The notes under the pieces are model-generated. The model was not told the DNA's origin, ran no database searches, and saw only the letters and a list, made by a program, of their open reading frames with translations. Made by a program: the position numbers and the translations under genes. From contig CM043969.1 of assembly GCA_014529385.2 (NCBI GenBank), positions 11,385,001 through 11,449,000 on the forward strand: 64,000 nucleotides of DNA, in the 5' to 3' direction. The stretch comes from Adiantum capillus-veneris (Eukaryota; Streptophyta; Polypodiopsida; Polypodiales; Pteridaceae). Shown piece by piece: positions 33,930 through 45,489 of this stretch. Position 1 is the stretch's first letter; every line of letters starts with the position of its first letter.

Positions 33930-34548
33930 CTGTGATGCCATGCCATGCTATAGGGTATTTGGGGCTGCACTATTGTAGGGGGGAATACATAGTGGTACAA
34001 GGATACTATCTCCACGTGGGCTGCAAGGAGGCAATATTGAGCAGGTCAGCATAAAGAGCAAGAAACACAAGGGTTAGGATGGGATCAATACAAAGCGCAA
34101 AGAAGACATCAAAATAATAGGTGGGAGATTGCGACAGACATAGATATAAACAAGGGGTAGCAAGAAGCTTCTTATTGTGCGTGGAGTTTATAAGAGGAGG
34201 TTGGAGGAGATGGCATGAGGGTATGTAGCCTGAGGCTCAGCATGACAAGGGCTAGTAATGGGGAGCAGTGTTAGAAAAAAACCAGGGTACAATATATCTT
34301 AACCGGCTAAAATCATAAAATCCCGGTTAGATTTTGAGCTTGCCTTGAAGAAAACCGGAAAATTTACACAAGTTTTAGTGTAAATACCGGCAAAAGCTTC
34401 AAATTTTGACCTAAAAACCGATAGGATTTCAACTTTGCCCTTATTTCCTTCGATTAGGAGAAATGTATTTTTCTAGCCCTTGGGGAGGTGATTGGTGGAG
34501 GAGACATTGGATATGGCATGGCAAAGAACTAAGGTGAGAAGGAAAAGC

Positions 34549-34550
<2 letters not shown>

Positions 34551-34641
<91 letters not shown>
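34551..34641. repeat. (GA)45 microsatellite
   Basis: A pure GA run of 91 bases. The Leu/Ser frame through it is an artefact. Confidence 0.97.
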
Positions 34642-34644
<3 letters not shown>

Positions 34645-35339
34645 CAACGGCAATGGGGGGTTGGCTCTATTGGTGGTTGTTGTTGTAATGATGATGTTGT
34701 GTGTGGCCTTTAGCAATGTGTTGAGAAAGATAGTGAAACAGATCCTTCAAGAGCTACGGATCCTAGCAATGTTGCTTGGTCAACAAGTGACAAACCTGAA
34801 CTAGTAGACATAGGGAATCATCCCCTTGCAGCACTACTAGATCTGTAGCTTCTTGGGCATCTAGCGCTTAGGTGACGAATCAATCGCCAAGTGCTTCAAG
34901 GACTGCATCAACCTACTAGGCACTCAGAAGAGTAGAGTGAGAGGTGGGGCATGTGTCAATGTCACCTCTTCTCTTGATTTCTTAAGACAGGTAAAAGATC
35001 CAAGTCTCCCAAAATTTCAAACTTGAAAGTCCAAAGGTGGTTTATGGTCCAACCTCAACATACAAGATAGACTTCTCCACCCCTCCGTTGTAAAGGCTCA
35101 ATTAGGTGGATTTATTGGGAAATTTATTGAAAAATGTTGTAAATCCGCAGATGCACTAAAGTGGAAGGAAGATATTAGGTATTGGAAAAGTACGGCTAAG
35201 CACTAGTCTCCATGGTGTCCCATAGTGGAAGGATTGGGCCTTACTAACTATTGGATTGAAATAGCCAACAATCTTAACAACAAGGCTTTGATACCTTGTA
35301 TTCTCTTTGGAATCATTAAAAAGGGGACTGGCAATCGTA

Positions 35340-35990
35340 TTTGAAGCTGAGTTATTTTTCTTTTTTCTAGCACTCTACCCGCCTCACCGTAAGTTAGTAG
35401 ATCAGCAACAACGATATGTTCAAATAGCAGACGGACTCATGTTTTGGTATGAAGAAGCTTCTACAGAGTGGTTGGCATGGAATCAAGTGCTGCAAGATGC
35501 ACCAAAGAAGACAATAATGATGAGCTTTTTACTGATTCACAAAAGTTTCAACTCTTAATGGGTCAATGAAAGGTGCAAATCAGAAGGCTCATTAAGATCA
35601 CGAACCAACTTCTTCAGTTGACAATTGAGGCCTCCAAGATTCCAAAAAAAGAATTGGCTTGCAAGGCTAGCTCTAAACCACAATTCAAAGAAATGTCTGA
35701 GATCCTATTTAAAGCACACATCAAATGTAATCAGCCATTGTGTCAAGAGTGTATGCACACTGCATCATACTACCATAAGTTGGCCACGTCCAGGTTAACA
35801 AGGGGTAAACATACTCTGTATGATTCAGACATCAAGACCTAGAATCTCCTCACACCCTATGAAGTTGAGATGAAAACTACCAAAAAAGACCAATTGGAGT
35901 AGGAAGCACTATTTAGATTAATTCAGAAAGAGAATGCCAGGTCTAGCACTTTAGATGAGTCTAAGGCACCATGTAAATGAAAGAGGGCAC
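35340..35990 (+). pseudogene. Fragment of extra retroelement ORF
   Basis: Two frames (35307-35558 and 35573-35842, with a continuation) match the reverse-strand ORF at 42911-43600 in order: a Y-P-x-H/Q block with W-Y-E-x-S/A and E-W-x-x-W, then E-I-L-F-K-A, H-T-A-S-x-x-H-K-L-A, T-L-Y-D and R-L-I-Q-K-E-N. It has stops and one frameshift. It joins the RPT2-like fragment directly. Confidence 0.7.
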
Positions 35991-36023
35991 CCCACAAGAA
36001 GAAAGCTCGTTGGATGGACATTG

Positions 36024-36177
36024 GTTAAACTATTGGTGTCTATTGCTGGCCTTTTGCAAGATGAAGTAGATCCAATAGTTTTAGTAATGAAGTTGGAGAA
36101 GGCACCTTTGGAGTCCTATGCTGACATAGGAGGGCTTGGTGCTCAAATACAAGAGATCAAGGAAGCATTGGAGCTAA
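36024..36177 (+). pseudogene. RPT2-like fragment: Proteasome ATPase RPT2 fragment
   Basis: About 51 codons read G-L-L-Q-D-E-V-D-P, then [18 protein letters not shown] and A-Q-I-Q-E-I-K-E-A. This is the region just before the Walker A motif in subunit RPT2 of the 26S proteasome, and the agreement with plant RPT2 as I know it is close. The frame leaves the homology after 'gag cta', before the nucleotide-binding loop, so it cannot work as an ATPase. It lies between a retroelement ORF fragment and the second H3 transposon. That fits capture of a host exon piece by a mobile element, or a pseudogene scrap. Confidence 0.85.
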
Positions 36178-36345
36178 TAAATTTTGGTACATACCAAAAT
36201 TCAATAAAGAGGAGGAGGAATGTAGAAGGCAAAAACAATCCTTACCAGACAGCTGGCGGACGCCATAGGCTTCCAAAACCAGTAATCAAAGACTTACCAT
36301 GGTAACTGACAGTGCACAATCAATCAGACACCAATCCAAGGACTA

Positions 36346-36426
36346 ACCCATTACTCATTTTGTGGGTTCTAACTTCTTGGATCCATAGATCTCTAGATCC
36401 CTAGGTGACTTTTGTAATCCCAAGCT
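36346..36426 (+). repeat. LTR-like block, inverted copy of 29010-29090
   Basis: Shares 'cccattactcattttg.ggg', 'ttctaacttcttggatccat' and 'agatctctagatc' with the reverse strand at 29010-29090. Confidence 0.6.
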
Positions 36427-36464
36427 TATTGTTGATCATCAATGTGTTGTAAATTTTTGGGCAG

Positions 36465-36720
36465 CATATCCTCTATGCACATGGTGCATACTTTATGAAA
36501 ATATATGATTCCTTGGATATTTGGAGCACACAAGGTATGGAGAAGTCACACTATCGCGCCAGGGGTGTCTACTTCAAGAATACAAGACATGGAAGGGGTT
36601 CAATATGCTCATGCTATCTTCAATAAATGTTCAACTGGTTTTAAAGTACCAGTTTTGGATGCAAAGTGTCGATTGAACATGCTAGGTCATTGTGCTTGGC
36701 AAAAGAATCCCATTGATTGA
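36465..36720 (+). pseudogene. Last exon of a gene B-type transposase (transposon copy 2)
   Basis: Right after an acceptor-like 'tttgggcag', the sequence reads H-I-L-Y-A-H-G-A-Y-F, then T-Q-G-M-E-K-S-H-Y and Y-F-K-N-T-R-H-G. It aligns residue for residue with the final exon of gene B in copy 1 (from 13369), including the intron position. Later stops and shifts degrade it. The rest of the transposase is missing upstream, replaced by retroelement DNA. An H3-like gene follows 500 bases downstream on the same strand, the same order as in copy 1. Confidence 0.85.
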
Positions 36721-37122
36721 CCCATGCTCATTCCTCAGAGCTTTAGAGATTGTCACAAGGTCCAACACGGCATGCAATGTGGCGAGAATCAAGGACTAGG
36801 GTGGGAAAAGTCTAGGCAAGAACATAGTAATGTACTTGGAATCTCATGATAATGGAAAATCCATTGGCAAAACCCACTTGGATGCACTTATAATCCTTGT
36901 AATTTGAGTATTACAACATAATTTTTTTGTGTCACAAGACTCTTGTTTGTTAGATCAAGCGTTTTCATTGTTTGATTGTTTATGCAATTGTTCAAGTAGA
37001 CGTCTAGCTCTATGTGTTCGAGTATTTCTCTACTTTGTTGTGGTTTCTACTTCAAAAGATCAATTTTTCTTCTGTTTAGCGGCTCTTTTCCATCATGTGA
37101 ACCCACCCTTACATGGCCACCC

Positions 37123-37130
37123 TATATAAA
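37123..37130 (+). promoter_or_regulatory. TATA box of second H3-like gene
   Basis: TATATAAA in a GC-flanked context (ccaccc-TATA-ggtggc), 91 bases before ATG 37221. Position and sequence fit a plant core promoter. Confidence 0.75.
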
Positions 37131-37220
37131 GGTGGCAAAACTCCCCATCACAAACACAAAACACTACCTCCGTCACCAAAAAACACAAGCTCTAAGGACG
37201 TACCCAGACACACTTTCTAG

Positions 37221-37970
37221 ATGGCAAGGACCAAACCTCGGACCAAACAAATTACAAAGAAGAATCCAAAGATCAATGAGGTGCACAAGAGGCAGAAGAT
37301 GCGTGCTAATCGGTACCCAAAAGAGCTAGTTGACCCCGAATGCATAGAGACGAACACGTCCGATGAGCATCTGCCATGTGAAGGGGAGGAGATCCCAATG
37401 AATCATATGGTAGTGAAGAAGGCACTGCGAGGAGGGATGAACATGTGGCCATCCAACCCAGGTCGCCATAAGGTAGCCGAAAAGTCACTGCCTTGGGGGA
37501 TGGGTGCCATGCCTTTTGATCCATCCATCAATCTTGAGCATAACAATGATGATGAAGATTATAACCCTGATGAAGATGCCCCTGAGCTACCCCCCAGGCA
37601 CCGCTGCAAGTCAAAATTCTTCAAGAAGCCACAAAGACCATGCCCACAAAGAATTCAACAGAGGCTATCATAGTGACAAGCTAAAAGGGGACGATGAATT
37701 TGTAGAGTGTTAGTTGAAATCCGGCACTACCAAAAGACCACAGAGCTGATTATCAAGACGGTACCATTTGCACGAACGTGTAGAGAGGTGCTCCAAAGAT
37801 ACAACAGAGAGCTTTGGATGTCTCTTGCTACCCTAGAATCAATTCAAGAGTATGTAGAGGATTATTTGGTCACTCTCTTTGAGAAAACATTTCTATGTGA
37901 TGTCCATGCTAAGCATGTAACAATCATGGACAAGGACATGCAACTAGCACGCCACCTTAGGCATGAGTGA
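37221..37970 (+). pseudogene. Second histone H3-like gene (transposon copy 2)
   Basis: The start ATG gives M-A-R-T-K-P-R-T-K-Q, close to the canonical H3 tail start with Lys4. A 150-codon tail follows, with an acidic patch (D-D-E-D-Y-N-P-D-E-D) and a basic end. In the same frame, from 37707, comes an H3 fold: E-I-R-H-Y-Q-K-T-T-E-L-I-I-K, E-D-Y-L-V-T-L-F-E, H-A-K-H-V-T-I-M-D-K-D and Q-L-A-R-H-L-R. Loop 1 has canonical length. Residues matching Cys110, His113 and Asp123 are kept; Arg116 is His. Three stops (37671-37697) separate tail and fold, so it is broken, or a very short unusual intron exists. Total length would be about 249 residues. Confidence 0.85.
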
Positions 37971-39220
37971 TATTTTTGACATCATACCTTTTGGTAATTA
38001 ATCCTTGTAATAGAATCAAGTTTACTTTGGAACTCAATGTATTTTCACTTTACAGGGTGTATGCATGATAAGGTGTACCCACTTTAAGCACTTTCCCCCA
38101 CCAAGATAGCCAAGAAACAACCTCTTTTTTACCATTCCAACGTACATTTGACTTGCTTGCACTTACTTTGAAGAGGCAAGATTTGGTAGCCACACAAAGC
38201 ACATAGTTGAAAACACAACGGAAAGCTCTGATCTTCAATTTTCACATCTAAATGGTAATTTTATTGTGCAAGGACTAATCTGGTTCAGCCTGTCACATCC
38301 TGTCACAGCTTGTGACCTTGATGAAGAAATACTTATAACTTTTTATGGGTTTTTTTCTTTAGTTACCCTCATGCACATGAAATGTTCACTTCTCAAGCAA
38401 TTTAACTTGGTTTATTGATAGTTTTTTGGATCTTTTCATAATTAATATTCATTTTTCTTTGTTAGAATTTCTATTTATAGAAACCTAATTTTTTAACACC
38501 AGATATCTAATGATGTAGAACTTATTTTGCAAGATCCAATGGTCATTTGATAGATTATGACCCAAGGAATGTGACCATGCAAAAAAAAGTAAACTTCAAA
38601 GGTTCACTTTTTTAAGACCTACCTTAGAAAAGAACAAAGACTGCTTAGAGAACCTTGATATAGTTTTTTTTTAAATCGAATAAATAATTTACACTGCCAT
38701 TTATTTTTATTTTCATATGTCATAACTCTTAGTGTAATGTCCTCATAGAAAAAAATTTGAGTCAACTTGGGTAAGGGAAAGACACGTTTTAATTGTTTTA
38801 ATTTGTTTCACTTGCACCATTCACTTGAGGTGTGCCTCCTTAGGTTTGGTAAATACCAAACCTAGAAATTTTGACACTTGTCAACCAACCATGGCTTGGT
38901 TCTACTTTCCCAATCCTAGTTGGCTAGTCCACCTCATACAAGGAGGCCGCCGCATCAGCGAAGGTCCATGTCATCACCCCATCTCACCTTCCACATCACC
39001 ACAATCAACACTTTGATCATAACACTTGGCTTGCCATGTCACTCTAATTGCCAACTCATCCACCACCCTCCATGCCACCTTGCATGCCATTTCACCTTAA
39101 GTTCCATGTCATCCACCACCTCACATGCCCCGTGTAAGTATTGCTTGCATGGCTTGCCACATCACTCGCCACCTCATGAGCCACCAAGCATGCCACAACG
39201 CCACCTTGCCAACTCATCAT
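37971..39220. other. No gene; palindrome and CCAC/CATG-rich tract
   Basis: 38841-38864 is a perfect palindrome with 11-base arms (TAGGTTTGGTA and its complement). 38920-39220 is dominated by repeated 'ccac', 'catg' and 'catcac' words, a low-complexity tract next to the copia LTR. Reverse frames here have no known motif. Confidence 0.6.
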
Positions 39221-39447
39221 TGTTGAAATTAGAGTTACAAGAAAACACACACAGCTTGGAGAAGATGAAGGAAGCTCAAGGTACACAATAGAGAGTGTGT
39301 TACTTACTGTGCAATGGAAAGATAGATAGCCCTAGAGTGATGGGCATATATACAATGCACGGGGGAAAAAACCTCCTAAAGAGGAAAAAAATTCCCCGGC
39401 GGTCCTAGTGTGTTCACACACATCACTACCACATGTATATGATAACA
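39221..39447 (-). repeat. Copia LTR, complete
   Basis: On the minus strand it runs from TGTTATCATATAC to AATTTCAACA, 227 bp, after a purine-rich tract that follows the copia RNase H. It is the full-length counterpart of 3255-3462. Confidence 0.88.
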
Positions 39448-41337
39448 AATCCCCCCTGGAGTGATGCGGTGAACGAGAGCTGGCACGTGAGTAAAGGGAA
39501 CAGCCATGCTTTGAGGACATGATCAGTCCACAAAGGGGAGTAAGCCCAAAGCTTTGCGGAAAGCTTTGAGATTCTCACAAGACAATGCCTTTGTGAAAAG
39601 ATCTGCAAGGTTGTCCTGTGTTGGCACATAAACCAAGCTGATCTCTCCTGCTAAGAGCCTCTCCCTGACATAGTGGTAATGCACCTCAATGTGCTTTGTG
39701 CGAGCATGAAAAACTGGGTTCCTTGCAACTGCCAATGCGCTCTGACTATCAGTGTAGATAGTGTTGGCAGTGTTTTGTCCAACACCCAAATCAACCATAA
39801 GGCGTCGGAGCCATACACACTCAACCGCAACTGTGAAGAGAGCCCTATACTCAGCTTCACAACTCAAAGTGGCCACAATAGGTTGCTTCTTGCTCAACCA
39901 TGATATACATGAACTACCAAGCATGAAACAAAAACCACTTGTGGACACTCACGTGTCAATACAACCAGCCCAATAATCTGAGTCTAAAAAAGCATGTAAG
40001 TCTAGCGGCCATGATCCCCCCTTGGGATAAAACATGCCAAGATGTAAAGTGCCACTAAGGTAGCAAAAAATCCTCTTGACAACCTGCCAATGCTTAGACC
40101 CTGGGCTATGCATAAATCCGTTGACCTATGAGACTGCAAATTGTATATCCAGCCTCGTGTCACATACATAAATGAGGCATCCAACAGCACTTTGGTAAAG
40201 ACTGACATCAACAAGATCGGCAGCATCATGTAGACTCAACTTCAAACCTGTTTCCATGGGAGTGGCAATAGGTTTGCAATCCTCAAGTCCAAACTTACAT
40301 AACAATGTCTCTATGTAACTTTTTAGACACAAGGCAATACCACCATCACACTGCTTAAATTGTATGCCCAAGTAATGATGCAACATCCCCAAATCTTTCA
40401 TCTTGAAAGAAGCATTCAAATCAGCCTTAAATTCAACAATATGTCTCTCATTTGGTCCAGTGATCAGCAAATCCTCTACATAAAGAGCCACAATGAGAAG
40501 TATATCACCCTCACACTTTACACACAATGTGCTTTTTGTTGGACTGTTATGAAAGCCTCGTTTGACCAAATGAGTGTCAGCTTTCTCATATCAAGCACGA
40601 GGAGATTTCTTCAACCCATACAAAGCCTTCTTACATCTGCACACTTTGTCCTCTTGTCCTTTCATGACAAAACTGCGAGGCTGCGTTACATAAACTTCCT
40701 CAAATATGTCACCATTCAAGAAAGGAGTAAGAATGTCTGATTAATGTACATCCCAACCAAAATGAGCTACCAAAGCACATAGAAAATGAACACTAGTCAT
40801 ATGACAAGTGGGAGCAAAAGTTTCTTCACAATCTATGCCTTTTTGTTGCGCGTAGCCTTTTGCAAACAAGTTAAGCCTTATGGCGATCAACCTCACCATC
40901 CGGCTTGCATTTAAACTTGTAAACCCACTTTGTACCAATGGCCTTTTTTCTAGGAGGAAAATTACATAAAGTCCATGTGTCATTTTCTATAAGTGCAACA
41001 TATTCTGATTGCATAGCAGCCATCCATTTTTTGAATTCTATGCTTCATCAAAAGAGAGAGGTTCCTCAACATCATGTAAGATAGACACTACCACATCATA
41101 ACAATCTGATGCATAAGATGCATGGCGAGAGCCTGAACGAGTACAATTAGACAAAGGTGCATCCAATTTACTGTCACGCAATGTATGCACCAGACATTTT
41201 TGCATACCTCTAGCCTGCTCATTTTCAGCCCTTTCCTCATCAAGTACATCATGTTGGAGAGGGGGAATGGGGAACACACCCAGAACACAACACAATGCCT
41301 CACTATAGCCCAGGGTATACACAGCACCCCAATCCAC
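39448..41337 (-). pseudogene. Ty1/copia pol remnant: reverse transcriptase and RNase H
   Basis: From right to left: E-E-P-L-S-F-D-E-A (start of the copia RT domain, 41040), I-D-C-E-E-T-F-A-P, L-Y-V-E-D-L-L-I-T (active-site block with V-E-D in place of V-D-D), H-H-Y-L-G-I-Q-F, S-T-S-G-F-C, and RNase H with Y-T-D-S-Q-S-A to L-F-T-K-A-L and the stop at 39523. Several frameshifts and stops lie between blocks (for example near 40230 and 40570-40740). Integrase and gag are absent. Closely related to 2286-3179. Confidence 0.92.
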
Positions 41338-42213
41338 TAGAGTTCACCTTCAAAACTTGACACTACCCGCAAGCAGACCACCCCTTGAACACAACCATAT
41401 GCACACACGCCTTGCAATGCACCAGATAGATAGTCACCTCGCTCTGCTCAATTCATATCCTTCCACACTCACACAGTCTCTCTCTATCTCTCTTTGCATG
41501 ACAAACTTAAGGAGGGCACACATGCCTACACACGCTCAGAAACACATGCACACAAGCCGAGAAGAGTAGGGGGAAGGGGGAATGATGCCAAGAGACAGTA
41601 GAGAATATCCTTCTCGCATATGCAACACCATATACAACCAATACACTACCGGCATGAACTTCGGCAACAATGGCTCAAAAGCCTACACTAACAAAAACCT
41701 CCAATGGCCAAAAGCCCAAAAAAATGAACGTATACATCCTTTTATAGGGGTGTGTCTAGGAGACCTAAAAAAGAAATAATGGGTGAGCTTTCATCTCGTG
41801 CACTTCAATTTGAGCTTCATTTGGCATTTCCTTTGCATTGCTTGCACTTGTCATAGCTTATTTTGGCAACCTCTACATGAAGCACACATCTTCCCTTTGT
41901 CCACTCAATTCGACGCCCGGCTTAATTTGCACTATTCGGCCTCTTTCCTTTGCTTTGCCATGGGATGACCCCCTTTGTATTAGCCCTTGAAGCCTTTGAA
42001 CTCTCTCTATCACCCCCTCTTGTTCTCCACTGGCCGGATAGGCCTCTTGGCCAACTTTGTGACTCTCTCTCATTCCTGCTGCATGTTGTCCACCTGTTGT
42101 GGGACCCTCCCCTTGTTGGGCAATAACGACATCGCTATTGGGGGGTACTTGCCTTTCAAGCTTCAAAATAATGGGTGGAATTGGAGCTGATCTCTTGAGA
42201 CAGCTAATTCCAG
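41338..42213. other. No gene recognised
   Basis: CA-rich then CT-rich sequence with short frames only. No domain or repeat was recognised. Confidence 0.5.
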
Positions 42214-42790
42214 TGTTGAAAGATTTCAGCTACTAGTATGAGAAGATTTCAGACAGTAGACTGATCAGGAATCAGAGACTAAACTGGAATGTGGATATTG
42301 AAATAAGAATCAGACTTAGGTACGGGAATAATGTTCAGATTCCGATTCAGATTCAGATTCAGAAGACTGGATGAGAAGTAAGTATAACTGAAATATATGC
42401 CATGATTGGGATTACAGATCAAGATTACAGCGAATATGATTACAGAGAGAAAGTACAGCCGACAATACTGCCAATGATTCTCAAGTACAATTATAGCCAA
42501 AGCGCTAACCCAAGTGATAACAATTGCCAACCCTATTACAATGTAATGGGCCCTATTTATACACTTCGAGTTTAGCTCTAGTAATTACTAAGTAATTCGC
42601 TGCCCATCTTCTAAGAAGACGTTCCCACATAGTGACTTTCCAGCCGTCTACATCCTTCCCTTCTTTCTTGAATTTTGCCAACATTCCAAAATTTCGCTTG
42701 TCTGAATTTGATGTGAGATTGAAAAATCCATTGTCTGGTTCTGGTGTTGGGATGCCTGCTTGACCACTGATAGACTGGCCATTCAAAGAT
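42214..42790 (-). repeat. Probable gypsy LTR or LTR part with TATA box
   Basis: On the minus strand TATAAATA at 42561-42554 is followed by a 'gggcccattac' block also seen at 29090. Further on the sequence reaches 'tttcaaca' at 42214, a possible LTR end. It follows the reverse-strand extra ORF (42553-44691), where a 3' LTR is expected. The left limit is uncertain. Confidence 0.45.
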
Positions 42791-44691
42791 TACGAGTAGG
42801 AGTTCAAGAAGGACTAGGGATTGCGAGAGGCAGTGGAAAAGGCCAAGGTGGAGCTGTCATCTCTCCCTGCCTGCTGAGAAGAAAATTCACCACTGAATTC
42901 TGAGATGGAACTACCCAGTATCCTTCCATTGGACCGTCTTCTGTTTGCCTTTGTCTTTTGACCGGGACGGTGCCTGAGAAGTCCCAGTACCATCATTCTC
43001 CTTCTGAATCAGTCGATAAATGGCCTCCTGCTCAAGTTGATCCCGCCGGGCGGTGGTCATCTCTTCTTCATAAGGCATGAGAGAATGATAGGTTTTGGTG
43101 TCACGATCATAGAGTGTACGCCTGCCCTTACTCAGTCTGGTTCTGGCCAGCTTATGACAATGCGAAGCAGTATGGATCCATCCTTCTGGAAGAGGCTGAT
43201 TAGTTTTGACTCGAGCTTTGAAAAGAATCTCAGCCATCTCCGTGGACTGTGGTGCCAGACTCGCCTTTGCTGCAATGTCTTTTTCAGGCAATTTGGAAGA
43301 TTCAACCGTAAATTGTAGCAACTAATTAGTAATCCCGGTCAGACCTCTGACTTGAATCTTCCACTGGCCCATACACAGCTGGATCCTTTGCATCTCCTCT
43401 TTTAGTGCCTGAATGTCATTGATTTGGAGAGCATCATTGAATAACGTCTGCCAAGTCTTCCATTCCACAGTTGACCGCTCATACCAATCCTGAAGCTCAT
43501 TAGTAATTTTGAAGTATGTGAGACGATCAACTGGTTCTTGATGTTGAGGATACAACGTTGGAAAGAATCTTGGCAGCTCGGTTTCTCTTGCTGGAACAAC
43601 ATATAAGAGAACTGGAGAATCAGGCACAAATTCTAAGAAATTGAGAACAGCGTGGTTCTCCTGATGCATCATCTTTCTAGTGATTCTCACTAGCTGGAAC
43701 AATGTTCGGAGAGAAGTTGCCTGTGCTCCTACTGACATTTGCGTTTGAGGTCCTCTGCTAGTGGCTGTCTGGTCCTCAAGAATGGCTTTGACTCTCTGAT
43801 CCAAAACACCTCTGGCAGTTTTCATTTGTACCAAAACTTCCTTGAGTTGTACCCTAACATCCTTCATACAGCGATAAGTTGGTTTGTTACCCAATAGAAG
43901 TTCCATTTCCAGAGCTAGGGAGTGACAATCTGCAATAGACTGCCTTTGCCAGTGCGGGTTTACCACTTCCTCATCAGCATTGAGTATCCATTCAGGAACT
44001 CATTCCAGCAGCTGGACTATACTGTGATGCGCAGGTAGTTGGCAAGATTCTTTATCATGGAAAGCTGCTGATTTCCAATGTTCTACCATTTCCCTGGCTC
44101 CCACATATAGCCTTTGAAATCTTTCCAAGTCAGTCCAGAGATCATCATCCTCCAGATACTGTCTGGTGATGGAGGCCTGTTGATGTCTCAACTAATGAGC
44201 TACAGTGAATGCTGATGATTAGCAATTGGTCCCTCATCCTGTACTTTCATTTTTCCTTTAGCATCTCTGCTAAGATGGGACTGATCAGTTGGCTGATTCC
44301 CAGTGGGACTGGGCTGCTGCTCTTCAGTCTGCTGGTCACCCGACTAGTGCTCTTTGTCTTGTCCTTCCTGCTGGCCCTCATTCTGATCTGGTTGGTCCGG
44401 CTGTGACTGGCCTCCTTCGTTTGGCCCTGTTCCACCACTACCAGGTCCTGGAGGTGGAGATGGTGTTGGTGGGGCATCATCATCCTTTGTATGCCCAGCT
44501 TCTTGATCATCCTCCTCTTGATCAACTTCATCTTCTTCGTCTTCTTCTTCCTCATCCGGGGAAGTCTGCTGCTCAATATAATCCATTATAGCTTGGTTCA
44601 TCAGAGCATTATTGAACTCACCCACCTTGTCCTGCAAATCGCTTTGCATACTTAATGGAATTGAGATGGTTGAAGACAAGATTAAGAGCAT
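42553..44691 (-). pseudogene. Extra retroelement ORF, decayed copy
   Basis: Reverse frames 44691-44344, 44191-44000, 43966-43322, 43321-42911 and 42786-42553 follow each other and read as one broken gene. The N-terminus has a long acidic run (D-E-E-E-E-D-E-E-D-E) and a Pro/Gly-rich stretch. The middle is helical (P-T-L-Y-P-Q-H region, W-Y-E-x-S) and the end basic (S-R-S-K-D-K-G-K-Q). The 43600-42930 part is shared with 35340-35990. No catalytic motif. It probably belongs to the same gypsy family as 22752-28440, as a downstream ORF. Confidence 0.6.
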
Positions 44692-45206
44692 TTAGCAAGC
44701 AAGAGCACCCACTACTATGTCAAAACTAAGTTAATTTTTGGGCTATATAAACTTCTATCAAAGATTTGTTCATATGTTTGCAGCTAAGGAATTAACCCTA
44801 TATGAATTGAAGAAGAAAGGTAATAAGTTCATCTAGAGTGAGGAATGTGAAAACAGTTTCCAGTGCTACAATCAACATGAAACTAGTCCTTTGCCAACCG
44901 AGCTGGGATGCTATCTTGCATGTGCAGGTTGATGCTTTTGGTATGGTAATGGGTGCTATACTGGCCCAACTTGATGGGAAGACGGACTACCCAATCTACT
45001 TTTCCAATTGCAGGATCAATATAGTGGAACAAGGATATTCAACTACGGAGAGAGAGGCACTGGGAATGATATTCATTGCTACTAAATTTAGACATTATAT
45101 ATTAGGTAAACTATTTCACTTTTATGTCAATCATCAGGCTGTATTGTTTTCGATTAATAAGGTGATTAAACAAGGAAGGATAATTAGATGGATGATGTTT
45201 GAATGA
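44664..45206 (+). pseudogene. Gypsy RT thumb / RNase H fragment
   Basis: Starts with F-L-G-Y-I-N-F-Y-Q-R-F-V-H, shifts frame near 44850, then has H-V-Q-V-D-A, G-A-I-L-A-Q, R-E-A-L-G-M-I and F-Y-V-N-H-Q-A-V (Asp of the last block replaced by Asn). It is close to 24385-24870 and meets the reverse-strand ORF head to head, so it marks a rearrangement. Confidence 0.85.
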
Positions 45207-45489
45207 AAGCATGTATTGGTGATACCACTATTTCACTTTTTGGTGGTTGGCTTAGAAAAAAGTAGGACACGGTATTTTTTTTGCAAATCTTATCAAAATT
45301 TTGTAGACATTGCAATTTTGGATTTTCCTTGTCAAAATATTTCCAATGATGTACAATATGGTTGGAAGTAGCAGCATAAACTTGTTGTCCACCTGGATCA
45401 AAAGTCTATATGACATAAGCACAAAAATCCTGAGAAAACATCAGCCATATCAATGTTCCCAAGATCAAATCATGAACCACATGTAGAGT

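Noticed and set aside
37221..37970. Ordinary host histone H3 gene
   Set aside because: The tail is about 150 residues, it departs from H3 after the first few residues, three stops precede the fold, and it sits behind a transposase exon of the H3-carrying family.
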